Assembly: GCA_021822115.1 (NCBI GenBank)
Contig: JAJZSA010000039.1
Coordinates: 1 to 23,667 of the forward strand
Length of the DNA: 23,667 nucleotides
Reading direction: 5' to 3'
Source: Pseudomonadota bacterium
Lineage (GTDB): Bacteria; Pseudomonadota; Gammaproteobacteria; Burkholderiales; Gallionellaceae
Both the position numbers and the translations under genes were made by a program. Positions 14,346 through 22,038 of this stretch are shown here, piece by piece (position 1 is the stretch's first letter; every line of letters starts with the position of its first letter). The notes under the pieces are model-generated. The model saw only the letters and a program-made list of their open reading frames with translations, made no database searches and was not told the origin of the DNA.

Positions 14346-14536
14346 CGTTCTTCCTTCTTGGTTGGGGAGATTTCCGTTAGCGGCTGCGGCGACGGGTTGC
14401 GCACCCGGTTCTTGCTGGCGTCATAGAAACGGAAACGGCCAGACAGCACGCAGCCCTTCATGCCGATCTCACAGGGGCGGTCCAGCACCTTCTGGCATTT
14501 GCCCTCGACCTCGTGTGGACAGCCCCAGCCGGCCAT
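14342..14536 (-). CDS. Small cysteine-rich hypothetical protein
   Basis: A 64-residue protein with four cysteines in a compact pattern, CPHEVEGKCQKVLDRPCEIGMKGCVLSGRFRFYD, which probably binds a metal ion or an iron-sulfur cluster. I recall short betaproteobacterial proteins with this motif but no named function. It starts 4 nt after the yjdM stop and its TGA overlaps the start of the phosphoesterase gene (ATGATGA), so all three are probably translated together. No own Shine-Dalgarno is visible, which fits translational coupling to yjdM. Confidence 0.75.
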   Translation of the reverse strand: MAGWGCPHEVEGKCQKVLDRPCEIGMKGCVLSGRFRFYDASKNRVRNPSPQPLTEISPTKKEER

Positions 14537-14540
14537 GGCA

Positions 14541-14879
14541 TCAGGCTTTCTTGACGAATTCCGTCTTCAGCGACATCGGGCCGATGCCGTCGATCTTGCA
14601 ATCGATGTCGTGATCACCATCGACCAGACGGATGTTCTTCACCTTGGTTCCCACCTTCACCACCAGCGAGGAACCCTTCACCTTCAGGTCCTTGATCACC
14701 GTGATGGTATCGCCGTCCTGCAACACGTTGCCGAAGGCATCCTTGTACACCTTCACTTCTTCCGCGGCAGCGGCCGCCACTTTGGGCCATTCATGCGCGC
14801 ACTCCGGGCAGACGTAGTTGTCGCCGTCTTCATAGGTATATTCGGAATTGCATTTGGGGCACTTGGGCAGACTGCTCAT
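14541..14879 (-). CDS. yjdM: YjdM (PhnA-family) zinc-ribbon protein
   Basis: The 112-residue protein matches the YjdM/PhnA family, named after an old link to alkylphosphonate use that has not held up as an enzyme assignment. The N-terminal zinc ribbon is CPKC...YVCPEC (residues 7-27). The C-terminal SH3-like part ([25 protein letters not shown]...[33 protein letters not shown]) is strongly conserved. It is cytoplasmic. AGGAAACACC precedes the ATG. It is the first of three tightly packed minus-strand genes and begins 18 nt after the parE-like stop, so it may be transcribed with the toxin-antitoxin pair. Confidence 0.92.
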   Translation of the reverse strand: MSSLPKCPKCNSEYTYEDGDNYVCPECAHEWPKVAAAAAEEVKVYKDAFGNVLQDGDTITVIKDLKVKGSSLVVKVGTKVKNIRLVDGDHDIDCKIDGIGPMSLKTEFVKKA

Positions 14880-14897
14880 GGTGTTTCCTGTAGTTGG

Positions 14898-15197
14898 TTA
14901 ATGGTAATCGTCTTCACGCTGGTGACGCACCGCAAGGATGGTCACCGTCTTGTCGTCGTCAATATTGAATAGTGCGACATAGCCTGCACCACCGAAGGGA
15001 ATCAGCAATTCACGCAAAGACGGCAGGCCTGCCTCCGCCTTGCGACATGAGAAGGGGAAGAACTCCAGAAATTCGACGGCTTTGTATATGGCTGCTTCGG
15101 CCTTTTCGGCGGACTCAAAGTCTTGCTCAAGCAGAAAATCAAATAACCGCTCCAAATCATCTTCGGCCCCACGCGTGAAGCGGATGCGATAGCTCAT
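14898..15197 (-). CDS. ParE-family toxin
   Basis: A 99-residue RelE/ParE superfamily protein: YRIRFTRGAEDDLERLFDFLLEQD (3-26), a central helix EKAEAAIYKAVEFLEFFPFSCRKAE, and the C-terminal strands LRELLIPFGGAGYVALFNIDDDKTVTILAVRHQREDDYH. The LAVRHQRE ending is typical of ParE, whose better-studied members block DNA gyrase, unlike the mRNA-cleaving RelE. The ATG overlaps the antitoxin stop by 4 nt. The pair interrupts an otherwise housekeeping stretch between ubiE and yjdM. Confidence 0.9.
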   Translation of the reverse strand: MSYRIRFTRGAEDDLERLFDFLLEQDFESAEKAEAAIYKAVEFLEFFPFSCRKAEAGLPSLRELLIPFGGAGYVALFNIDDDKTVTILAVRHQREDDYH

Positions 15198-15469
15198 TTC
15201 GCCGACTGATTCTTGCGGGCTTTCTCCAGCTTGGCACTAAGTTTCGCCAATACCTTTTTCGCGGGGACATATTCACCGCTCTCTTGCGCGGCATGCAGCG
15301 ATGCCAAACCGCGCGCGATGAATTCCTGCTGCGTCCGCCGGAACGCCACATTGCGGCGCAGAGAATCTTCTACAAAGGCGGAAAGCGTCTCGCCCGGACG
15401 CAATATCTCTTCAGCGGCCTGACGCAACTCGGGTTCAACGCGCAGCGCAGGCATGGTGGCGGTCTTCAT
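15194..15469 (-). CDS. ParD/RHH-type antitoxin
   Basis: A 91-residue antitoxin. The N-terminal part (MKTATMPALRVEPELRQAAEEILRPGETLSAFVEDSLRRNVAFRR) fits a ribbon-helix-helix DNA-binding domain. The lysine-rich tail (PAKKVLAKLSAKLEKARKNQSAK) would bind the toxin. I chose ATG at 15469, which has GAGGTG 3-8 nt upstream and begins the ribbon strand. An in-frame start at 15490 adds seven residues with no ribosome-binding site. It probably represses its own promoter in the 146-bp gap upstream. Confidence 0.85.
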   Translation of the reverse strand: MKTATMPALRVEPELRQAAEEILRPGETLSAFVEDSLRRNVAFRRTQQEFIARGLASLHAAQESGEYVPAKKVLAKLSAKLEKARKNQSAK

Positions 15470-15550
15470 AGGGCACCTCGTGCATTGCAAATGTGATGCA
15501 CATCATCACCGAAGTCTGAAGGGGATGCAAGGGCGGGGTTTACATGCGGC

Positions 15551-15571
15551 GCACTGACCATTGGTTAGTGC
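15551..15571. promoter_or_regulatory. Inverted repeat between ubiE and the ParDE operon
   Basis: Arms GCACTGACC and GGTTAGTGC with loop ATT match at eight of nine positions. It could be a weak terminator after ubiE, although no T-run follows, or an operator for the toxin-antitoxin operon about 80 nt downstream. Nothing else was seen in this gap. Confidence 0.35.
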
Positions 15572-15615
15572 CCTACGCCCTACGTGGTCGGTCTAGCAGA
15601 GAAGTCTGTTGCTTG

Positions 15616-16347
15616 TTACAGCTTGTATCCCCGGTGCACCGCCACCACACCGCCGGTCATGTTGAAATACTCGACGCGTTCCAGCCCCGCATCGATCATC
15701 ATCTGCTTCAGTTCTTCCTGCCCCGGATGCATGCGGATGGATTCGGCGAGGTAGCGATAGCTGTCGGCATCGTTGGCGATGAGTTCGCCCATCTTGGGCA
15801 GCAGCTTGAAGGAATACAGGTCGTACATCTTCTCCAGCGGCTTGGCCACCTTGGAGAATTCCAGCACGATCAGGCGGCCGCCCGGGCGCAGCACGCGCTG
15901 CATCTCGCGCAGCGCGACGTCCTTGTGGGTGACGTTGCGCAGGCCGAAGGCGATGCTGACCACATCGAAGTGGTTGTCGGGGAACGGCAGCTTCTCGGCG
16001 TCGCATTGCGCGGTGGGCGTGGCGATGCCTTCGTCCAGCAGGCGGTCACGACCGACGCGCAGCATGGCATTGTTGATGTCGGTGAGCACCACCGTGCCCT
16101 CACGCCCGACCTTGTCCAGGAACAGGCGCGACAGGTCGCCCGAGCCGCCAGCGATATCCAGCACGCGCTGGCCCTGATGCACGTTGGCGAGACCGACTGC
16201 GAAGCGCTTCCAGATGCGATGCAGACCGACCGACATCAGGTCGTTCATGATGTCGTACTTGCTGGCGACCGAGGTGAACACGCCGGCGACCTTCTTCGCT
16301 TTGTCCTTCTCGTCTACGGTCTCGAAACCAAAATGCGTCTGTGCCAT
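15616..16347 (-). CDS. ubiE: Ubiquinone/menaquinone C-methyltransferase UbiE
   Basis: The 243-residue S-adenosylmethionine-dependent enzyme adds the ring C-methyl group in ubiquinone and menaquinone synthesis. Marks include the opening [42 protein letters not shown] motif [22 protein letters not shown] and the ending [14 protein letters not shown], all typical of UbiE. ATG at 16347 with AGGAG 7 nt upstream gives the normal start; the open frame continues to 16455 but reads through the DUF971 gene. It is the last gene of the envelope-related minus-strand run and starts 8 nt after the DUF971 stop. Confidence 0.97.
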   Translation of the reverse strand: MAQTHFGFETVDEKDKAKKVAGVFTSVASKYDIMNDLMSVGLHRIWKRFAVGLANVHQGQRVLDIAGGSGDLSRLFLDKVGREGTVVLTDINNAMLRVGRDRLLDEGIATPTAQCDAEKLPFPDNHFDVVSIAFGLRNVTHKDVALREMQRVLRPGGRLIVLEFSKVAKPLEKMYDLYSFKLLPKMGELIANDADSYRYLAESIRMHPGQEELKQMMIDAGLERVEYFNMTGGVVAVHRGYKL

Positions 16348-16355
16348 GGTGTCTC

Positions 16356-16715
16356 CTATTTCGGGTCGCGCGAAGCGCCTGCCGCCAGTAATTTGTCGAG
16401 ATATTCCTGCCACAACACTTGCTGGTTCTGCCCCAGCGCATAGAGCAGGTCCCAATCGTACAGACCACTGTCGTGGCCATCATCGAACTCCAGCTTGACC
16501 GCGTAGCTGCCGGCGGGCTCCAGCCCTTTGAGCGCCACCTTGCGCTTGCCGACCTGTAGCGTCTCCTGCCCCGGACCATGACCGCGCACCTCGGCCGAGG
16601 GCGAATACACGCGCAGGTATTCGGCCGGCAGGTTGAAACGGGCGCCGTCGGCAAACGCCACTTCCAGCGAATTGGACTTCTGATGCAGCACGATCTCGGT
16701 AGGGATCTGGTTCAT
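16356..16715 (-). CDS. DUF971 domain protein
   Basis: A 119-residue protein with the DUF971 fold, also found at the N-terminus of gamma-butyrobetaine hydroxylases and in iron-sulfur related proteins. Conserved parts are [40 protein letters not shown] and [16 protein letters not shown]. Stand-alone members next to ubiE are common in betaproteobacteria. Their role is not settled. The ATG overlaps the rfaE2 stop by 4 nt (ATGA), so translation is coupled. Confidence 0.9.
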   Translation of the reverse strand: MNQIPTEIVLHQKSNSLEVAFADGARFNLPAEYLRVYSPSAEVRGHGPGQETLQVGKRKVALKGLEPAGSYAVKLEFDDGHDSGLYDWDLLYALGQNQQVLWQEYLDKLLAAGASRDPK

Positions 16716-17200
16716 AGGGCGCGGATCTTCTTCAGCAATGCGGTGGTGGAACGTTCATGCAGGAAGGGGATGCTGTGCACGCTGCCGCCCCAGCCCTGTA
16801 CCTCTTTGGCACCGACGATGCGGTCCGGCGTCCAGTCGCCACCCTTGACCAGCTTGTCCGGCCTGCTGGCCAGGATCAGGTTGAGCGGGGTGTCCTCCTC
16901 GAACTTCACCACCAGACTCACCGCTTCCAGTGCAGCCAGCACCGCCATGCGGTCCGCCTCGTGATTGATCGGGCGGTCATCGCCCTTGCCCTGGCGCTTC
17001 ACCGAGGCGTCGCTGTTGACGCCGACGATGAGCGACGCGCCCAACGCGCGCGCCTGTGCCAGATAGGTGACGTGGCCGCGGTGCAGCACGTCGAAACAGC
17101 CGTTGGTGAACACCACCGGATGCGGCAGCGCAGCAACGCGCGCGGCCAGTTCCTGCTGTGTGCAGATCTTGTTCTCGAAACCTGGCGTCGGATATTCCAT
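16712..17200 (-). CDS. rfaE2: D-glycero-beta-D-manno-heptose 1-phosphate adenylyltransferase
   Basis: This 162-residue nucleotidyltransferase makes ADP-heptose precursor for the lipopolysaccharide inner core; in enterobacteria it is the C-terminal half of HldE. The cytidylyltransferase-fold motif FTNGCFDVLHRGH (31-43) with H40 and H43 holds ATP, followed by ARALGASLIVGVNSDASVKRQGKG and the R-rich stretch DRPINHEADRMAVL. It lies two genes downstream of a phosphoheptose isomerase that acts earlier in the same pathway. It starts 6 nt after the BON lipoprotein stop and overlaps DUF971 by 4 nt. The kinase half (rfaE1) is not in the window. Confidence 0.95.
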   Translation of the reverse strand: MEYPTPGFENKICTQQELAARVAALPHPVVFTNGCFDVLHRGHVTYLAQARALGASLIVGVNSDASVKRQGKGDDRPINHEADRMAVLAALEAVSLVVKFEEDTPLNLILASRPDKLVKGGDWTPDRIVGAKEVQGWGGSVHSIPFLHERSTTALLKKIRAL

Positions 17201-17206
17201 ATGCGC

Positions 17207-17754
17207 TCAGTTGATATATTCGAACACGCGCACCACCTTCTTCACACCGCGTGTGGTAGCGGCGATATCGGAAGCGGCATCGGCCTCGGCACGCGTGACG
17301 ATGCCCATCAGGTAGACCACGCCCTCTTCGGTGTAGACCTTGATGTGTTCACGTTCGAATGCCTTGCTCTCGCCGAAACGCATGCGCACGTCACCGCTGA
17401 CGCCTGAATCGCTGCGACGCAAACCGATATTGGAGGTACGTTCGATATGCAGTTCGTTGGCGATGCCTTTTACGGTGGCGATGCCGCCCACGATGCGCTC
17501 GATGCCCTGCTTGGTAGCATCGTCCGGCACCTGGCCGGTGATGAGCGCGAAATGGTTGAAGCAGGTGACGCTGACCTGGATGTTGCTGCGATAGCGTTCA
17601 GCGATGCGTTGCACTGCGGTGTATTCGATATTGCGGTCATCCTGCACGGCTTGCGCGCTGCGGCGATCGTTGCCCACGCTCGCGGTGCCCGGCATCTGCG
17701 CACAGCCTTGCAGCAAGGCGAGCAGCACCAGTCCGAGTATCCAGCCCGCACGCA

Positions 17755-17755
<1 letters not shown>
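17207..17755 (-). CDS. dolP: BON-domain outer-membrane lipoprotein (DolP/YraP-like)
   Basis: The 182-residue protein starts with a lipoprotein signal (MRAGWILGLVLLALLQGC, lipid-attached C18). Two BON domains follow: about 48-110 (YRSNIQVSVTCFNHFALITGQVPDDATKQGIERIV) and 128-182 (GESKAFEREHIKVYTEEGVVYLMGIVTRAEADAASDI). DolP supports outer-membrane integrity and BAM function in E. coli, where it also follows diaA, yraN and lpoA. The start shares one base with the stop of the SIS gene (TGATG), so the genes are coupled. Confidence 0.93.
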
Positions 17756-18378
<623 letters not shown>

Positions 18379-18383
18379 TTAAC

Positions 18384-18728
18384 CTAAAGCTGGAATGCGT
18401 TCTTGAGCCACTCAACACCTTGCGTGCCATCCGCCGCACGCAACAGCAGCGCATCGAAGCGACAGGGTGGCGGCAAGGCAACAGCCGCGAGGTAATGCTG
18501 GGCAGCCAGGATGAGACGCCGCTGCTTGCGCCCATCGATGCTGGCGGCGGCGCCGCCGAAATCGTTGCGGCTACGCAGCCGCACTTCGACGAACACCAGC
18601 GTCGCTCCATCCTGCATAACGAGATCGATCTCGCCCTGGCGACAACGGTAGTTGCGCTGCAGCAGGCGCAAGCCTTGGCGTTGCAGGTATTGCGCGGCGA
18701 AATCCTCGGCCTGCGCCCCTGCCTGCAT
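18384..18728 (-). CDS. yraN: YraN-family (UPF0102) endonuclease-like protein
   Basis: A 114-residue protein of the YraN family, which has a restriction-endonuclease-like fold. The fold's core is visible as GEIDLVMQDGATLVFVEVRLRS, in which E and D of GEIDLV and E of FVEV would bind metal. The position usually held by lysine (FVEVK) is arginine here, which may weaken or change catalysis. Function in the cell is not firmly known. The ATG at 18728 lies 3 nt after the lpoA stop; the order lpoA-yraN-SIS-BON matches E. coli yraM-yraN-diaA-dolP. Confidence 0.92.
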   Translation of the reverse strand: MQAGAQAEDFAAQYLQRQGLRLLQRNYRCRQGEIDLVMQDGATLVFVEVRLRSRNDFGGAAASIDGRKQRRLILAAQHYLAAVALPPPCRFDALLLRAADGTQGVEWLKNAFQL

Positions 18729-18731
18729 GGC

Positions 18732-19970
18732 TCACTCTTCCGGATCGGGTTCGACGTTGGCCGGTGCGACCGGTTGCGGCCCTTGCAGCGCAGCCTCCAT
18801 GCTCATGCCCTTGCCGTAACGCAGGATGGACTTCACGCCCTCGCGCATCACCGTATGTCCGTCCAGCGACAGCTTGCCGCTGACACCATCGAGCGGCAAG
18901 GCATTGACCGTGGTGTGATGCAACAACACCTGCATCATGCGGTAGGCATCGATGCCCAGCGCATACAGGCGCTCCTGATCGAGCGGATACGGCGGATCGG
19001 CGCGTGGATAGACCATCACGGCAGGGTGGTCGGGCTGGATCACCCACGGCATGTCATAGAAACGGATCTCGGTCAGGTCGTAATTGATGAGGTTGTTGCC
19101 GTTGCCGACGAACACCTGCGAAGTCGCGTACACCGGGATGTCGGAGAAGATGTACGGCCGCATCAGGCGCGCCTTGTCCGGCTCCGCCGCCAGGAACACC
19201 ATGCTGCCCGCCTCACCGCCCAACAGACGGATCTCGCTCGGGTCGCCCTCGTACACGATGTCCGGCCACAGCATGCCACCGAGGCGCGTCCATTCCTCGC
19301 TGAACGCCTGCGCCAGTCGGCGCGACAACGGCGTATCGGTGCGCACCACGGTAGCGGTGATCAATCCGCTCTGCGTCGCCCATTGTGCAGCCTGACGCGC
19401 TTCGAGTTCCGGCGGCAGGCCGAAGAAATACAACTGGTCGTTACGCGGCGCCACCTGTTCCGGCATGTTCAGCGCCAGCGTGGGCACCGGCACCGCGCCA
19501 TTCTCGGCCAGCGCCATGACGCCGCCACGCGTCAGCGGACCCACCACGGCCTGCGCCCCCTGGGCGATGGCCTGGCGATACAACTCCGCCACTTCGTATT
19601 TCTCATCGTTGGCCGAATACACACGCACCGGCAAGTCGGGCTGCACTTCAGCAGCCGCCAGGAAACCCAGTTGCAACGCTTCGGCGGCACGGCCGAAACT
19701 GGCGGAACGCAGCGGCAGGATCAGCGCGATGTGTGGCTGCGCACCTTCCGTCATCTGGCCCGGCAGCAATGGCGACACGCTCGGTGCCGGCATCGCTTCG
19801 AGCGGCGTCACCTCCACGGCCGGCGGCGGCGCGGTGACGGGCTGAGCCGGCGCCGTCGGCACGGACTCCGCCACAGGCTTGGGCGGAGTGGCACAGCCAA
19901 ACACGCTCACGTATAGTGCGGCGATCAACAGACCGCGCAACCATTTCGATCCGGGGAATCCAGTTTGCAT
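18732..19970 (-). CDS. lpoA: Penicillin-binding protein activator LpoA (short form)
   Basis: The 412-residue outer-membrane lipoprotein is the counterpart of E. coli LpoA, which stimulates the peptidoglycan synthase PBP1A from outside. A lipoprotein signal (LLIAALYVSVFGC, C26) is followed by a Pro/Ala-rich linker (about 28-75) and a periplasmic-binding-protein fold: HIALILPLRSASFGRAAEALQLGFLAA, VVGPLTRGGVMALAENGAVPVPTLALN, YFFGLPPELEARQAAQWA. It lacks the N-terminal TPR-like domain of the 678-residue E. coli protein. I chose the ATG at 19970; a TTG at 19985 is in frame. Its first bases overlap the rsmI start on the other strand. Confidence 0.9.
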   Translation of the reverse strand: MQTGFPGSKWLRGLLIAALYVSVFGCATPPKPVAESVPTAPAQPVTAPPPAVEVTPLEAMPAPSVSPLLPGQMTEGAQPHIALILPLRSASFGRAAEALQLGFLAAAEVQPDLPVRVYSANDEKYEVAELYRQAIAQGAQAVVGPLTRGGVMALAENGAVPVPTLALNMPEQVAPRNDQLYFFGLPPELEARQAAQWATQSGLITATVVRTDTPLSRRLAQAFSEEWTRLGGMLWPDIVYEGDPSEIRLLGGEAGSMVFLAAEPDKARLMRPYIFSDIPVYATSQVFVGNGNNLINYDLTEIRFYDMPWVIQPDHPAVMVYPRADPPYPLDQERLYALGIDAYRMMQVLLHHTTVNALPLDGVSGKLSLDGHTVMREGVKSILRYGKGMSMEAALQGPQPVAPANVEPDPEE

Positions 19971-20828
19971 TTCAAGACCAATCAAAAAATCGAGTGTGCA
20001 TTATATGTAGTCGCCACCCCGATTGGAAATCTGGGGGACATCACGCTGCGTGCGCTCGAAGTGTTACAGGGCGCGGACGTCATCGCCGCCGAAGACACGC
20101 GCAACACCCGCCATCTGTTGCAACAGCACGGCATCACCGACAGCAAGCTGCTCGCCGTCCACCAGCATAACGAACGTGGCGCCGCGCAACGTATCATCGA
20201 ATTGTTACAGCAGGGACAGAGCGTGGCACTGGTGACCGACGCCGGCACACCGGCGGTGAGCGATCCCGGCGCCTTGCTGGTGGAGGACGTGCGCGCCGCC
20301 GGTTTCCGTGTCATCCCACTCCCCGGCGCCAGCGCAGCCATCGCCGCGCTCTCTGCTTCCGGTCTGGCCGCGCCGCACTTTCTGTTCTACGGCTTCCTGC
20401 CCAACAAGCGCGCCGCACGGCGCACTGCCTTGCAGGCGCTGGTCGCCCATCCCTACACGCTGGTGTTCTATGAAGCGCCACACCGCATCGTGGAATGCAG
20501 CGAAGACCTGCTGGCGGTGTTCGGTGCTGAGCGCGAGATCGTGTTCGCGCGCGAACTGACCAAGCTGTTCGAGAGCATCCATCGCTGCAAACTTGGTGAA
20601 GCCCTGGACTGGCTGCACCGCGATGCCAACCACCAGCGCGGCGAGTTCGTACTGCTGGTCTCCGGCGCGCCCGCGCAGAGCGAAGGACAGGATGCCGCAG
20701 CCGAACACGTATTGCAGGTATTGCTGCAGGAGCTGCCGCTGAAACAGGCGGTGCAACTGGCGGTACAGATCAGCGGCGGCAACAAGAACGCGCTCTACCA
20801 GCGCGCGCTGGCACTGAAATCCGCCTAG
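19965..20828 (+). CDS. rsmI: 16S rRNA (cytidine(1402)-2'-O)-methyltransferase RsmI
   Basis: RsmI methylates the 2'-OH of C1402 in the ribosomal P site, using S-adenosylmethionine. The 287-residue length is normal. The tetrapyrrole-methylase type fold is shown by LYVVATPIGNLGDITLRALEVL, AAEDTRNTRHLLQQHGI, VTDAGTPAVSDPG, PLPGASAAIAALSASGL, FYGFLPNK, YEAPHR and FARELTKLFE. The family usually begins with M-x-LYVVATP. The only nearby in-frame start here is TTG at 19965, with GGGG 8 nt upstream, which adds 12 residues. This start overlaps the lpoA start on the other strand by 6 bp, so it is plausible but not certain. Confidence 0.95.
   Translation: MHFKTNQKIECALYVVATPIGNLGDITLRALEVLQGADVIAAEDTRNTRHLLQQHGITDSKLLAVHQHNERGAAQRIIELLQQGQSVALVTDAGTPAVSDPGALLVEDVRAAGFRVIPLPGASAAIAALSASGLAAPHFLFYGFLPNKRAARRTALQALVAHPYTLVFYEAPHRIVECSEDLLAVFGAEREIVFARELTKLFESIHRCKLGEALDWLHRDANHQRGEFVLLVSGAPAQSEGQDAAAEHVLQVLLQELPLKQAVQLAVQISGGNKNALYQRALALKSA
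20000..20028 (-). promoter_or_regulatory. Possible lpoA promoter inside rsmI
   Basis: On the minus strand a perfect TATAAT (20000-20005) has a weak TTCCAA (20023-20028) 17 bp upstream. Transcription would start about 23 nt before the lpoA ATG. The promoter lies within the first codons of rsmI. Confidence 0.4.
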
Positions 20829-20830
20829 CA

Positions 20831-20850
20831 TTGTGGTTGTGATCCCACAA
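20831..20850. promoter_or_regulatory. Inverted repeat upstream of the RND efflux genes
   Basis: Arms TTGTGG and CCACAA are separated by eight bases, starting 2 nt after the rsmI stop and ending 51 nt before the efflux gene start. No T-run follows, so an operator for an efflux repressor is more likely than a terminator. No regulator gene is in the window. Confidence 0.35.
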
Positions 20851-20901
20851 GACTTTGATACACTTCACGGTCCGCACAAGCTCCGGACACCCTGAGGCCG
20901 T

Positions 20902-22032
20902 ATGAATCCTGCAAGCCGTTTCCTGCCGCTGTTGCTCCTCGTTTCCCTTGCCGCCTGCAAAGGTGGAGAACAGCCTGCTGCCCCCAACAAAGCGGGCGCC
21001 GCCATGCCGCCGCCCGAAGTGGAAGTCATCACCATCGCCCCCGGCAAGGCCACCTACACGCGCGACCTGCCCGGCCGCGTACAAGCCTATCGCACCGCCC
21101 AGGTGCGCGCCCGCGTCGACGGCGTGGTGGAAAAACGCCTGTTCAAGGAAGGCAGCGATGTGACCGCCGGCACGCAACTGTTCCGCATCGACGCGAGCAA
21201 CTATCGCGCTACGGCCGAAGCGGCCAATGCCGATGCCGCACTGGCGTACCAGAATCTGGAGCGTGCCAAGCGTCTGCTGGAAGCCAAGGCCATCAGCCAG
21301 CAGGAATACGACCTGACGCTGGCCAAAGCCGCGCAGGCGCGTGCCGCACTGGTGAAAGCCAATGAAGACGTGACCAACGCCGGCGCCCCGGCACCGATCA
21401 GCGGCCACATCGGGCGCACCGAAGTGAGCGAAGGCGCACTGGTCAGCAAGGGCAGCGCCACCCTGCTCGCCACCATCGAACAGCTCGATCCGGTGTACGT
21501 GAACTTCACCCAGTCCGCCACCGACCTGCTGCGCCTGCGCCAAGCCGTGGCCAGCGGCGTGCTGAAGCAGGCTGACAGCACCGAGGTCGAACTATTGCTG
21601 GAAGACGGCAGCAGCTATACCCGCAGCGGCCGCATCTTCTTCACCGACATGGCCGTGGATGCCGGCACCGGTTCCGTCTCGCTGCGTGCCGAGTTCCCCA
21701 ATCCCAAGCACGAACTGCTACCCGGCATGTTCGTGCGCCTGCGTTTCCCTGAAGCCATCGCCGAGCACGCCATCCGCGTGCCGCAGCGTGCGGTGCAGTC
21801 CGGCGCCGTAGGCCAGTTCGTGATGTTGGTCGGCGCTGACGGCAAGGTCACCCCGCGTCCGGTCACCACCAGCGGCATGTCCGGCGGTGACTTCATCATC
21901 GCCAGCGGTCTCAAGGAAGGTGACCAGGTGATCGTGAACGGCCTGCAGAAGGCACGCCCCGGCACGGTGGTGAAGCCGGTGCCGCTGGCCAGCACGATGA
22001 AGATGGAAAACCAGCTTTCTGCACCGAAGTAA
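20902..22032 (+). CDS. RND efflux membrane-fusion lipoprotein (AcrA/MexA family)
   Basis: The 376-residue adaptor links an inner-membrane RND pump to an outer-membrane channel. It starts with a lipoprotein signal (RFLPLLLLVSLAAC, C19). The barrel-sandwich begins at about residue 48 (TYTRDLPGRVQAYRTAQVRARVDGVVEKRLFKEGSDVTAG). A helical hairpin spans about 95-155, and the beta-barrel and membrane-proximal parts follow (YVNFTQSATDLLRLR, LPGMFVRLRFPEA, VPQRAVQSG). GAGG is 4 nt before the ATG. The pump gene starts 6 nt after the stop. Substrates cannot be told. An outer-membrane partner gene may follow beyond the window. Confidence 0.94.
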   Translation: MNPASRFLPLLLLVSLAACKGGEQPAAPNKAGAAMPPPEVEVITIAPGKATYTRDLPGRVQAYRTAQVRARVDGVVEKRLFKEGSDVTAGTQLFRIDASNYRATAEAANADAALAYQNLERAKRLLEAKAISQQEYDLTLAKAAQARAALVKANEDVTNAGAPAPISGHIGRTEVSEGALVSKGSATLLATIEQLDPVYVNFTQSATDLLRLRQAVASGVLKQADSTEVELLLEDGSSYTRSGRIFFTDMAVDAGTGSVSLRAEFPNPKHELLPGMFVRLRFPEAIAEHAIRVPQRAVQSGAVGQFVMLVGADGKVTPRPVTTSGMSGGDFIIASGLKEGDQVIVNGLQKARPGTVVKPVPLASTMKMENQLSAPK

Positions 22033-22038
22033 GCCGCC

